Source: Sipunculus nudus
Taxonomy: Eukaryota > Annelida > Sipuncula > Golfingiida > Sipunculidae
Direction: 5' to 3'
NCBI GenBank assembly: GCA_026874595.1
Contig: CM049320.1
Coordinates: 41,602,714-41,666,713 of the forward strand
Length of the DNA stretch: 64,000 bases
Shown piece by piece: positions 24,701 through 36,340 of the stretch (positions are counted from its first letter, which is position 1; each line of letters starts with the position of its first letter). Position numbers and translations under genes: made by a program. Below the pieces are notes generated by a model. That model was given only the letters and a program-made list of their open reading frames with translations. It did no database searches and had not been told where the DNA came from.

Positions 24701-26440
24701 GAATAATCGTAGACACGACCATCTGTTTCTATACAGGTAAAAATTATCACACCTTAAAAAATAAAGGCCTGGTGTGTAAATATAAACTTTGACATACGCT
24801 TAATACTTCTTTAATTGGTACATCTTGTTCCATCTTCTAGTGTCATTGATATGCATGGCCATAGTGATCACTTTACAGGCAATATATTCAAAAGTCAGAA
24901 CACACTTTACAGCCTTTGAGTAAATGCTCCAACTGTCGATCGGATCGAACGAGCGAGCTAGTCCATTGAAAAGTCAAAGCAGACCAGGCGGTACGATTTG
25001 CCATATGTTACCAATAGATGTGTTGAATTTACCATAAAAGGTTTTCTAAAAAGAACAAACAATCCACGTTTAATACTATTACCAAAAACGTTTTGAACGG
25101 TTATCGCTGTATGGCTTCTGGCAGCAAGTCCCGGCTGGCACATTTCGACTCCTTCCCAAGGTACACGCTCAGAGCAACGACGGAAGCTTGGCTTGTTCTG
25201 TTATATCCTCCTGTCCCAATGCTTTTACAAGGAAAACGTCACCAATAATAAGATTGAGTGGAAACCTAACTCCTGACCAGTCACAGCATCTACACTCGTC
25301 TAATGCATCACTTTTGTATTTGAAGTGGCGTAAAGAAAACAAAGTTAAAAGGCACTCATTTCTTGAACCGCACAGTGTTTTTCTTTACAGTTTTTGGGAA
25401 TAAGAAGGTGAATCTTTTCTCTTTCCATCTGTTCCCATAATAAATACACTCATATACACACACGATAAATATTTTTCACTCATCCCGCGGTTCATTTTAT
25501 GAAGTGATTTATAATTCATCATTAAAATGGGCTATAGACGGTGTGGCAAAAAAATCAGTAAAACGTCTCTCTGCCAGCTGTTTACCAGAAAAAAGTAAGA
25601 TAAAAAAATACCATGCTCCTTGAGAGAGGGGGAAATAATATTTTTTTTCACTAATATCGGGTAAAGGCACTTTTTTGGGTTGGAGAAATCATTTAGCGTT
25701 TTGCTCTCGGTAGGTTAAATCTCGTGCTCATCAATCAATGCTAGAGATCACTTATGAAATTTAAAGGAAATGAAGGATAGATTAAGACAGCATCAGCATG
25801 GCTTTAGACCATCCAAATGAACGAATTTTTAAACTGTCTAGACACATTCGAGGTAAAATTTTTAATCATGTGGGCTTCAGTGTCTACTGCTCACCTGCAA
25901 TATTCCTATTTTCGATTTTTCCTGACATCCGGTATTCCTTGTACCTTAAACCTGGAAGGTTTCATCATAACATATATTCCTATTATATAGGTCGTGTTTG
26001 CTCCTCCAGTTAGTTTCATTACTTCGCTAAGTTTCATTACTTCACCTTTCCAACGGAAAGGCATTAATACTGGTTCCCTTTCCTCAGAAATAATTGCCTT
26101 ACCCGCTGAAGATCATGCATCCTGCCATCATTTCAAACTTTCAGTCACAGTTCACTCGGTGTAAACTTGACTCATCACACATGCCATCCTACAGCACACC
26201 AGAATGCAACATTTAATTAATGTTTTTAATGATAAGACTGTTATATCAGAAGATTGACTGTGCAGTGAAAAAAGGAAACTATAGGTGAGTGCTGGAACGT
26301 ATGAGAAATTATAAACCATTTTTATACGAAAGTATACGAAATATAGGATGTCGATGGAAGACAACTTGTAAAATATTTCGTTTTTGTTTCATGTTTATTA
26401 CTCAAAGCTCCTAATGTGGAAAACATCTAGGTATAAATAT
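21760..26440. other. Long low-repeat noncoding stretch
   Basis: 4.7 kb with essentially no microsatellites or transposon ends, the cleanest part of the window. 23240-23790 is notable for dense ATTAATT, TTAATTGCACAATTA and ATTTAAAT strings and looks like candidate conserved noncoding sequence. No open frame (for example 23012-23236, 25188-25403, 25798-26013) shows a recognisable domain. Confidence 0.4.
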
Positions 26441-26596
26441 TGTTACGGAGTGACATAAAAGCGGACCGAACTGTCTCGCAAGGAAAGCTTGCTTTTCTAG
26501 CGAAGCGGTTGGAACGCCGGACATGTGCGCCACCAACATAGATTCTAATCCCGGGTCGGCCCAATGTTTTACCCTGAGCAATTTGTCTTCGTAACA
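26441..26596 (+). repeat. Left LTR of the TRIM
   Basis: TG...CA termini, a TATA-like CATAAAAG at about 26454-26461, A box TAGCGAAGCGG at 26498-26508, a decayed B box GATTCTAATCC at 26541-26551 and TTTT at 26567-26570. Confidence 0.88.
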
Positions 26597-26599
26597 AAA

Positions 26600-26617
26600 T
26601 GGGGGCTCGTCCGGGAT
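26600..26617 (+). other. Primer binding site, tRNA-Pro type
   Basis: TGGGGGCTCGTCCGGGAT lies 3 nt after the left LTR, the expected location for minus-strand priming. Identity with the tRNA-Pro PBS is from established retroviral knowledge. Confidence 0.88.
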
Positions 26618-26689
26618 GACGGTAAACTTTATGGCCCAGGGAATAAGCTCCTGGGATAATTATTCTTGTTCTGATAGCAGAACGCTCTT

Positions 26690-26699
26690 AAGAGGGGTG
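26690..26699 (+). other. Polypurine tract
   Basis: AAGAGGGGTG immediately upstream of the right LTR; AAGAGGGG is the likely plus-strand primer. Confidence 0.7.
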
Positions 26700-26855
26700 T
26701 GTTACGGGTTGACATAAAAGCGGACCGAACTGTCTCGCTAGGGAAGCCTGCTATCCTAGCGAAGCGGTTGGAACGCCGGACATGTGCGCCACCAACATGG
26801 GTTCGAATCCCGGATCGGCCCAGTATTTTCCCTTGAGCAATTTGTCGTCGTAACA
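26700..26855 (+). repeat. Right LTR of the TRIM
   Basis: Same length as the left LTR. Carries an intact A box TAGCGAAGCGG at 26757-26767, an intact B box GGTTCGAATCC at 26800-26810 and TTTT at 26826-26829, the arrangement of a short Pol III unit. Confidence 0.88.
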
Positions 26856-27025
26856 ATATATATAAACCTAGGTTCAGGCACCAGATTAAGTGCCCGCAAA
26901 ACGGAAAACACGGGGTACCTGCTTCTCTTGGGTTTAAAATTTATGATGTAAATAACAAAAGAAAATCGGGACCATAAAAAGTGGCCATACCGCCTTACTA
27001 GGTGATCGTTATGCGAGGTTTGCCT

Positions 27026-27028
<3 letters not shown>

Positions 27029-27094
<66 letters not shown>
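27029..27094. repeat. (TA)n-(TG)n compound microsatellite
   Basis: TA run to about 27057 then TG run to 27094, directly abutting the next dispersed element. Confidence 0.95.
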
Positions 27095-27097
27095 GAG

Positions 27098-27581
27098 TGA
27101 TGTAGGACTATCAGGCACTCGGACACGAGGGTCCGGGACTCGGACTTGTACTCGCATTCGGAGGTTAGGATCTGAGAGATATCAGGCCGAGATCATCATG
27201 AGTCCAACAGAAAAAAAATCTCCGTCACATGTTATATATTAAGACTTGCGTACATGCGAGATCTATTCGAAGATTATTACAAAGTAATAACACTATATAC
27301 ATAGCTTCGCTCAGCATCAGGAACTTTAAATGTAATAAACAATTATGGTAAAAGCATTTGTGCAACATAAAGATGTACATAATAATCTGAAAGTTCCATT
27401 TTAAATTGTTTTTTTTAAGAATATTTGTATTGGCATGGACTTGAACTTGAACTCAGGGCTTCCAAATGACTCGAACTCGAAGGTGTACTTGGTCTCGAAC
27501 CTCAAGGACTCGGACTTGGACTCGAGTAACCCGGACTCGGACTGGCACTAGGACTCGGATGATGCTGCCTCGACTACATCA
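27098..27581 (+). mobile_element. GACTCGG-rich dispersed element, copy B
   Basis: The best-preserved of three copies. TGATGTAG at 27098-27105 is inverted at the right end as CTACATCA (27574-27581), a short terminal inverted repeat. Between lie a GACTCGGACTTG block, an AGTCCAACAGAAAAAAAA stretch, AATAACACTATATACATAG, GCTCAGCATCAGGAAC, TTCCATTTT, and a second long GACTCGGACTTGGACTCG block. Non-coding, non-autonomous; class unknown. Confidence 0.7.
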
Positions 27582-30500
27582 ATATATATATAACTTCAAC
27601 CGTGATGAGTCACTATGGCGTAATAAGTGTATTACGTAACCAGATGGATTAGATCAGCACAAATTTCCGTTAACTGTCATTCATTCTGAGCTGATTGTTA
27701 AGCAGGGGGAGTTTGATGGTAGTTGCATGTCATTTTGTATCTGATACCATTAGAGGTAACTGCGTGTCATTTTGTATCTGATTCGTTTAAAGCCAGACTA
27801 AGAGATACAATCAGCATTACGTGACCATATGATGTCACGTGATACCACCCTCTTGGATCAACAAACTTCAAAGTCTTAACCGGTGACATAAAGTCAGATC
27901 AAAAGGTTTAGAAATTACAGCGAAGCCTCAAGCTATGTACTGGGTAACGTCCAGTGTCTTTATGAAGAACGACTATATGTCCGGCTTAGAAGAACTCTGA
28001 ATTTGTTTTCGTACATACCATGTATCTTTTTAGATAAAGATAACATACTGTGGATCGTCTTTGATATTGAAGATCTGAATCTTTGCTGTACGAGATTTGG
28101 TATTTTCACTGAGGAACCGCTAGAGTAACCTTGGTTATAACAAACGTCTTATTCGTTGAAAGTGTCGTTGCGTGTCGAAGGTTCGTGTTAAGGTTAATAA
28201 GGCAGTTTTTCCCTTGACGTTACCAAAGACGAATCAAGCAATAAATCGGCAAGTACACGCCATGTTTAAATTATATACGAAAAACAAACATTATATCTTC
28301 ATACACAGTATCGTTAAAATATTTCGATAAAGGCGATGAACTCTGTACGCAGCAATCGAGTTGCTATAATGCTTAACTCGCCAATGCTAAAGCCACGTGC
28401 CATTTATGTATTAAGAGTAAATTTATAGTAACTTGTTCGAGAAACAGGAGAAATCGTATAACATTGGCTTTGTTACCGTTTCCAAATAAAATCCTATGTA
28501 TACTGACTGATTTAGATTTAATAGCTGTATAAACTTTGATAAAAATTGAAAATTTATACAATAAACGATTAATACAGGAACGCAAACATATGACACAAAA
28601 TATTAAACAATTACCGAAATGTTCAATTCATAGTTTTAAACCCAAAATAGTTACTCAAAATTAGAATGATCATATTGATTATGTCTGGACTTCAATGAAT
28701 ACTTGACGTTTACCTATCGGAGCATCAGAGATTAAGTAAATCCACCCAAGGAATTATTAAAGTTAAGTCAACATTTACGTGTTAATCTCCTTTCTTTTAT
28801 CAACATTCCAAATAGAAAAATATGTACATGCTTGATCCTGTTTCTGGGGCCGCGTCTGGTACCAGATTTTAGACAACAAAGCAAACAACAGGTAGACGAA
28901 GAAACAACAAGCAAAACGCCCGAAAACAACTGGATTATCCAATTATACCAGGCTACTGAGAGGAACTGAAGTGTTAGAGGTCATGCAGTTTCTATCCCGA
29001 ATGTTTATATATGTAAACTTTTATGACGATCAGGTATAAAAGATATTGTGCATTTTTACCGGGCGCGCTGCGGCAGAACGCGGTATGCGGCATGCGATAT
29101 AAACTCGCGCCGAGAATATACTCTGAGGACGTTATAATGTTAGAGCGGTTCCTAAATGATCTCCGTTGTATCAGAGAATCGAGGGGACACTACCGCCTTA
29201 ACCGTCCGCAGCATATGATCATAAGGCACCAGGCATAGATATTCATTATACAACAAAACAATGATACGTTTCTCGTAAGGCTGACCTTTTCAAGTTTAAA
29301 TCTTCATTGCTGATGCTGTATATATCCATTTTCATCCTAGAAGTAATTCTTATCACATTCTGCAGACTCCGCAGCAAGTATTACATATATCACTGCCCTC
29401 AAGGACATCTTGATGAAGACACTTCTATATATAATTTCATCTGTTTGGGTTGGGATTGATTTTGACATTAAGCACAAAATAAAGAAGACGCAATATATCT
29501 TTATGTGGTGATTGGCTTATGATATCACGAAATATAGCAACACGCGTATGGATTTATTTTCCTGTTTTATACTTCAGGGTTATACAGTGACTTATACAGC
29601 AAGACGGACGAAATTACTCTTTACTCGGGAAATACAAAAGTGCAATCACGTTTTGCAGCAACCAGTACATTACCTATCCTTTGGCGGCGTCCTTCAGAGT
29701 GCTCCATTGGGCCAGGCCTTGGACCAATATGTAATTAATATCAACCCTTCTCCGAAGACGATCAAATCCCAGGTTATTACTTCTCATGTGGCCTGCTGCC
29801 AACGTAGAAGAGGTGTTATATAAGGAAACCGTTGGAGCCAAGGAAAAAAGTATATACTTACAGGGAACAGTGTACCCCCGCTGGTACGGGATGTCTGAGC
29901 ACCGGGTACACAGATCGATTGCTGCTCTGTCGGATGCCACTGGAAACACGGCAGTCGTATTTCTTAATCATATCTTGGTATGTTTTAAGAGTATCTATTT
30001 ATCTATAAATTATAGTCACTCGGGGTTATTTTTAATAATTTTTATATGAAAAATGGGGTAAACGTTTGATATATTTCTACGCAATAATGAAAACGACTAA
30101 GTTTAAACACCTGCACAAACGGCAACAATACAAGTGATAACAATACACAGAAAGCTGACTGTAATACCTGAATATTCCATCATGTGCTGATGTTCCGGAT
30201 CAGTGGAACACTGTGCCCGGTATAGAAAGTCACAAACCATTGTGATATATTCTGACAGTGAAAAGCTATTTAGTCATAAACAAAATGGTGTCTCTGAAAT
30301 GACGAAATCAGTGTCAACATTATTAGTGCTTCTTAAAAATGTGCCTTTTTAATGGAAAAGTTGTTAAACAGATCTAAAGATCTACAAGAAACGGACTTCC
30401 CGGTTACTTTTGTTGTGGTATTGTGTTTTCAAGGAAAAATTACCCTGAAGTGACTGCGTTTTAATTCTTTTTTAATCCAATGAAAAGTCCTTTTCCATAA

Positions 30501-30600
30501 ATGTATACCCTGGAACTTTAATTTTGTGTGAATGCTTTATAAATCATCTTCTGTCTGCACAGAACCAACAGCAGTCCTCAGTTCAGCTTTGTCCGACTAC
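27582..30600. other. Noncoding stretch with minor duplication
   Basis: A short direct repeat of TGTCATTTTGTATCTGAT recurs about 41 bp apart near 27730 and 27765. Otherwise no repeats, RNA genes or coding motifs. Overlapping frames around 29512-30049 are not recognisable. Confidence 0.4.
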
Positions 30601-30602
30601 TG

Positions 30603-30750
30603 GTTCAACCGGAGCGCCAAAACGCCATTCGTCGTAAACAAGTGTACAACCATAACACCAAAACGCCATTGGTCGTAAACAAAAGTACAACTAGAGCACA
30701 AAACGCCATTGGGCGTAACTAAAAGTACAACCAGAGTGCCAAAACACGCC
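30603..30750. repeat. 40-bp tandem repeat, 3-4 copies
   Basis: Unit contains AAAACGCCATTGGTCGTAAA then CAAAAGTACAACCAGAG. The last copy is partial. Confidence 0.85.
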
Positions 30751-30765
30751 GCTATACTCAGGGGC

Positions 30766-30835
30766 GGATCCAGGGGGTCCATCCGAGGAAGGCTAATGAG
30801 AAAACCATTCCCCCCCCCTTGGGTCCGCTTTTGAT
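30766..30835. mobile_element. GGGGCGGATCC-type MITE terminus
   Basis: CAGGGGCGGATCCAGGGGGT starts a segment like the left terminus of the element at 21535-21756, followed by a C homopolymer and TTGGGTCCGC. I cannot find a matching inverted end nearby, so this is a fragment or solo end. It directly follows the 40-bp repeat. Confidence 0.5.
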
Positions 30836-30839
30836 AATG

Positions 30840-32944
30840 ACTGTTTCAATTTTACACCATGTTGGTTTGCAAAAAAAAAGGCTCAAATCAAACCACGCAA
30901 CTGGTAAAAGATATATATTATGTTTATCATGAACGAGTTTGACAAGCAACACCGTGCACCTTTTTACGTTTAAAAAGCTTCTAGCCCTTCTACAGACTAT
31001 CCCTTTGATGGAGATTTAATTGTAACTGTTGATGAAGAAACGTGATGTGTTAGTTCATGGTCAGCCTGTCACAAGAAGATAAGATATCCCGGAGGAATGT
31101 ACCATGGACGTCCACTTCTCGAGGCGTCAGAGCCGTGTGACAGGGCACACGGATAAACAGGCTCATAGGAACATGGGAAAAATCATATCAAAGCGAAGAC
31201 GTCAGATTATTGATTTAAGTAGCAAGGAATGAGATGCCTGTTGGTTCATCTACCCAAGATTACTGTATGATGTCAGTAAAATACCCTAATTGCAAACACG
31301 CCTGTCTATCAACCTCCACGGTTACTGACATTAGGTGGTCTCTATCACAGACTCATGTGTATAAAGAAAGCCAACTGCCCACCGACGTTTATGGCTGTAC
31401 GGAAGTGCTAAATAGCACAAGTTATACAACACAAAATTGCCTGTCAAATCGCTCAGCTATGACTAGTAAACATAAAAATTTACCTTGTCATGTTTTATAA
31501 ACTTTTCAGCTTGCCACAAAGAGTTTTAATCGTTCTGTTACATGTCCATCAACTGATTACCTTTTCAGTCTTCAATGCCTGAGGATTAAAAAAAGAACGA
31601 CTGTTAACCCTACATGAATCACTTGTCAGCATATTCTTTCTTGAATTTATAAATAAATTTAATTGACGTCTGTAAAAACTATTGAAAAAGTAAGGACATT
31701 ATGTTAACGAAACGATTTTGTAATTTGAGCTTTTCACAAATGAATGCTCAATCAAAATACTGAAAGACGTGGCCACCAGGCGAGAGCGAACAAATATAAT
31801 TTAATCTGCTACGATATTGGATTTTTATTAAATCTTCTCTAAAATGAATATTGCAAGAATGACATGACAATTTGTTCAGTTCAGAAAACATACAGAGGCC
31901 AGTACACAAAAAGAGACCTTTTTAAAATTAAATAATATGACAAATATGTCAATTTCGCTCGCCTTTCTTTAAGCCAGATGAAAGCAGAAAATTGACAACG
32001 CACGTCTCCGGCTAATGGCTTTAAACTCCCAGCGCGGTTAAATTTCAGAAATCCAAATCTGAGTTGAGCTCGGTTAATTCTCTTAACGCATTATAGATTT
32101 CGAGGATTTATTTCAAGAAGTGGCCTTGAGATTTGTTATGGTTGTGGAAGCCATTCGGAATAATTTGCAGAGTGGCCTCTAAGAAGCTGATATCTTTCAC
32201 CATTTTTTACCTCTCTCTAATTTTGTTATTTCCTGAATTGAAAGATTGCATTTCCTAGCGGAAGATCCTGGGGCAAAACTCACAGAAAACAATTAAAGGC
32301 AAGATACCCCGGGTCATCAAAGATACAGGATAGAGTTACATAAATAAATACCATGGCTCTGAATTAATTCACAAGTGGGGTGTCGCAATTGCAAAACTTT
32401 GGGTGTAATACCTGGAGAATCGGCAGGAACATCATGAGTAATATTTTCTTCAACTATCTGATCAAGAATCAGCGTGTTGTTCAACAGGTTCTGATGAAAT
32501 TAGATGATAAAGCATACAAAAACTGTAACTTTAAGTATATCTAGTAATAAATATCTAAGTGATATTAAGTTTATCTAGAAATGTTGACTGTGGGGTTTCT
32601 TTTTGTTTGTGCTTGTATCGCATCTGCTTTTCGTTTACAGGACGGATAGTGGACCAAAGAAATGAAAGGGGGGCCAATCTATGGTCCAATTACTATAGAT
32701 GCCGATAGACTTTTATACATAAGTCACTCGTGCACAGGTAGAAAAAAAGGTGACCAATGGGTCATGACGCTCAGCTAAATTTTAAATGTATACAGGTGAT
32801 GCATGTTTAAATGATTGATGTTATGATCTGGTAAAAAAATACTGTTTCAAGAGCCTAGAACGATTGGTATAATGACTTCCAGAGTGCTTAAATCATGTTT
32901 TTCCCATAGTCATAAAAAATAGGTAGCAGCAAGAAGTTTTTACT
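30840..32944. other. Low-repeat noncoding stretch
   Basis: 31920-32340 is free of repeats and carries strings such as GGTTAATTCTCTTAACGCATT and ATGGCTTTAAACTCCC that look more constrained than their surroundings; candidate conserved noncoding DNA, unproven. The open frame 31234-31500 has no known domain. Confidence 0.35.
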
Positions 32945-33992
32945 AAGGAAACTTCCAAGATGTTATGTTAAAAGTTTCTACGTCAAATTTCTATGACTTG
33001 TGTCCGTCTGACTTATTGAAGTGGTCCAAGAAAATTTGCAAGAGACTTCCCTGGATATTACATAAGAAGATCCTAGGGGTAATGGATTCAGTTAGTGCAC
33101 ATCTTACTCCCATATACTTCTATAGCTCACAGAATATAGGTCACAGTAACCTAATTTAATAGTTCCAAGGACATTTACCCAGCACCTCTCTGAATGTCAC
33201 ATTAGAAGACTGTAGGCCAAATGCCTACAAGTTGTGCCCTGTCTGACTCTCTTGCTGCTCAAAATCAGGTTTTCGACCTGTAACACGCAGAATATAGGTC
33301 ACCATGACATAATTTCAGGTTTCTGATGAGATTTGCAAAGGACTTTCCTGGATGTACAGTAAGAAGTTTCTGGGTTTAACGGATACAATTTGTTAGAATG
33401 TTCAATGTTATGTTTTGGCCAATTACTCGCAGATTATAGGTCAGCATGACCTAGACTGAGGTTCCTGGGGAGATTTGTCTTGGACCTCCCTGGATGAACC
33501 TTAACAATTTCTAGGACTACCGGTTACTGTTTGTGGCCTGTTATCGTCTTGACTGCTTCATTTTCAAGGTCTCAAAATAGAGAAAAATGCGTAAAATTCG
33601 AAAATAATACAGGTGGCGCCACCAGTCTTCAGGAACTGATGAAACGCTATTTGATCCATATACTTGGAAATTTGATCCATATGCAATCAATACATTAGAT
33701 ATTGAGATAATGGAGCTTTTGTATCACATTTTTTTTAATTATTCGGGGGAGGGTTGCAATAGAGACCCATGCAAAACCCGGAGGATACTGATCCTAGAGA
33801 CCTAATTCCAGGGTTCTAAGGGGAATGTTTGTGGACTTCCATGGGTTTCAGTTAGAACTTTCTAGGTCCAGCGGTTACGAATTGTGCCCTGTTAACGGAT
33901 AGACGGACGAACAGACGGACCGGCGGACAGACGGACGAAAGACAAATAGTGATCGCTTTAGCTCAGATGATTTTCAGTCAGCTGGGTTAAAA
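32945..33992 (+). mobile_element. Composite tandem element, about 150-bp units, ERE-like motifs
   Basis: Monomers of about 145-155 bp recur, each with AGAATATAGGTCA-like sequence, GACTT(C)CCTGGAT, AGTTTCTAGG and GGTTAC...TGTGGCCTG/TGTGCCCTG. AGGTCAnnnTGACCT-type palindromes lie at 33138-33152 and 33296-33310 (imperfect) and 33438-33452 (perfect). From about 33609 the 12-bp palindrome GGTGGCGCCACC opens a segment that ends with GACGGACG repeats (33898-33940) and TTTCAGTCAGCTGGG. The same tail forms the element at 56514-56878. No protein is encoded. The terminal hairpin tendency recalls Helitron ends, but no clear CTRR follows. Confidence 0.65.
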
Positions 33993-33994
33993 AA

Positions 33995-36003
33995 TGATGC
34001 AAGACAAGATCTGGCGCCTTCTCTGTTTTAAGCATGAAAATTTTCTCATTTTTTCAATTGTTTTAAACTCCTTCCTTAAATCCGCCCCACGATTAGGTCG
34101 CCTAATGAGAATGAACTGAAAAAACATATTCTGCATTAAGCGGTATACTTGTCCATTTAAGCAGACATCAATCGCGAGCAACGTGCAACGTGTGACTGTT
34201 CCATATTTCCGTTTAGTTATCTGTGATTAGCATACGCATCAGGGTTAAAATCCAATTTGTATTCTGACAGTTTACTGAATACTGAGTTGGTATACGACTG
34301 GCAGTGAAACCTTGGAGACTTGCTTCAATACACATTATAGCACTGCAGAAAGCACTAGTTTTTACACACTATTTACCTGGCAAGTTTTGGGTACGTATTT
34401 TTAAACGTTAACTTACTGTTCACGTTTTTAATCAACCTACGTAAACGCCTTAACGGCTGAGGTCGGTGGCTAAGATACAAATTTTTCATATATATATACA
34501 CATTTCACACTTTTCCATATCCTTCCATTAAGGAACCATTTGAGTTTCGACCCCAGAGAATAAGAATACCATGAATTATCTTTATTTTTATCCAGCGTTA
34601 ACTAAACATTTACATTTGTTGAAGACATCGGTGTTATCGAGATGGCCTGCCGTGACATGCTCCAATAACTATACCCACTAAGCTCAACGTAATAACCCAA
34701 CGTAATAACACAACGTAATAACCTGCCCATCAGAGCAATAAAAACACACACACATACCTAACATGTGATCTATGTTTCCGACTTTGTACAGCAGAACTTT
34801 ACATGACTAAATAAGTTATAAAGGTCTTTCCGTTATTATTCGTTATTAAACCTTTCCGTAATGAAACCTTTCCGTTATTGCTTTGAGAATGCATGCATGT
34901 TACTTAACGATTCCTACATCGCTGAGGAACTTACGTTTGTTAAGCATATTTTTCAGACTAACTACCCGCCCTAAACTGCACAACACAATGACAGGTGGTA
35001 TAATTTATAAGAAACAGGTGAAGAAATTCAAATACGTCCTCTCAAATATTTAGATTGTAAATGTTATAGGATTCAGGTTTTAGGTTATGCATAAAATAAG
35101 AACGCAAAGGAAATATATTTTCCGATTTCTAGCTTATAATAGCCCCACTCATAATATAAACAATACTTCCCGTTCGAAACTAAAACAGAATATACATATA
35201 CCTAAGTAACTCAATAAGCAATATATGTACGAGTTAATCGAAGGAAGAATTAAAACTAGCAGCGAACGTTCCCGTTGCATACCTGCTGCATTCATAATAT
35301 TAACAGACTTGCTCAGCAGTTACTCACCTTAATTTAATGCACGCTAGTTGTTCCCGGAGCCAGAGGGCCGGTTCGATGAAGACTGCAGGTACTCACGCGT
35401 ACTTCTGTTATTATAACTGCTTGGGCGGTATAGGATTATCAGTGACGTGTGATTGCTTTGTGGGGTAACACGCACTGTTCGATCTTACATATCCGCGGTC
35501 TGGTGGTATAAAAAGGTAGTAAATACTACCGACAACGGCCCGCGGCGGGTACAGAGCCGTTATCAGGAACGTAAACCAAACTCTTTTTGGAAATAATAGG
35601 ACGAAATCATGAAAATTGGTAATAACCATATCATGTACAGATACAACATCTTCTAATGGACGGGGTCTTTTTCACAAACCAGTGTTTAGCTATACCATAA
35701 CCAAAGTTATTTTTATCACAATGCAAGAATTTGTTTGTCGCAGTTATCTGCCAAGCCACGCAAACCGGGAACGCGAAGGCTAATTTGAGGCTGATTCAGT
35801 GACATATGTGCGGTGAAGCCCTGCCAACGTGTCTCTGCCCATGATAGTACTAGTTCGTCAAAGATGTGTGCAACAAAAGCGTATATTCCTGCAGAATACT
35901 TACTGTTATATTTAGTTGTATCTGTTTTAACATATTTTGCTGACCAAACTATGTCTTGCATATCTTTATTATATATTAAAGCCAGCCTCTCATCCACCAA
36001 TTA
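33995..36003. other. Noncoding stretch, minor repeat traces
   Basis: Near 34062-34090 CCTTCCTTAAATCCGCCCC matches the right terminus type of the GGGGCGGATCC MITE. Three CGTAATAAC copies lie at 34688-34722. A perfect hairpin GGTAGTA/TACTACC lies at 35515-35530. The overlapping minus and plus frames at 35716-36155 are not recognisable. Confidence 0.4.
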
Positions 36004-36340
36004 TTTTGTCGGCCGAATTGTTTGAGGCGGCCAGTAAAATCTACAAGTTTCGTCAGCCGGCGAGTGCCCGTACAACTACCGATTACCCGTGCAGATCACC
36101 AGAATTTTCCGGCCATCACGGTCACTTCCGATTTTGTCTCCTGCATTGTTATTAGTGTCAGGAATGATAAAAAGGAGGAAAGGTAGGCTGTTAATTAGCC
36201 GATTTATTTCGGTTCCATCATCACATCTGCCGACATTGTCGAGGATATTATGATTCGATTTGTGCATTCGATTTCTTAAAAATCCAGGCACCGGCACACT
36301 CACATAAACCGATGCTACCGAATTATTCGGCCGGCCAAAA
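36004..36340. mobile_element. MITE-like element with GGCCGAAT inverted ends
   Basis: TTTTGTCGGCCGAATTGTT at the left is inverted at the right as AATTATTCGGCCGGCCAAAA (36321-36340). The body contains further CGGCCG/GCCGGC strings and no frame. No convincing target duplication, so boundaries are tentative. Confidence 0.45.

Larger units (their letters stand above)
26441..26855 (+). mobile_element. TRIM: miniature LTR retrotransposon with tRNA-like LTRs
   Basis: A complete 415-bp element. Two direct repeats, 26441-26596 and 26700-26855, are each 156 bp, begin TGTTACG and end CGTAACA, and differ at about 16 positions (about 90% identical). Three bases after the left LTR lies TGGGGGCTCGTCCGGGAT (26600-26617), an exact complement of the tRNA-Pro 3' end as used by gammaretrovirus-type primer binding sites. 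A purine tract AAGAGGGG (26690-26697) precedes the right LTR. ATAT flanks both ends (26437-26440, 26856-26859), consistent with a 4-bp integration duplication. The interior is only 103 bp and non-coding, so the element must depend on an autonomous LTR retrotransposon. Each LTR contains a tRNA-like cassette: A box TAGCGAAGCGG, a B box, then TTTT. The minus-strand frames crossing it are not genes. Confidence 0.88.

Noticed and set aside
26757-26820. Functional tRNA gene
   Set aside because: A and B boxes are present, but acceptor and anticodon stems do not pair convincingly and the sequence lies inside an LTR repeated in the window.
26629-27157. Minus-strand frames over the TRIM and TA/TG tract
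   Set aside because: Shadows of the LTR and microsatellite; an Ile-Tyr/His-Thr run is not a protein signal.
34449-34565. tRNA-like A/B box pair (GGTCGGTGGCTAAG ... GTTTCGACCCC)
   Set aside because: Spacing is about 85 bp with a TA run between; too degenerate to call.
35507-35516. TATAAAAAGG as a core promoter
   Set aside because: A single TATA-like string with no downstream transcript or coding evidence.
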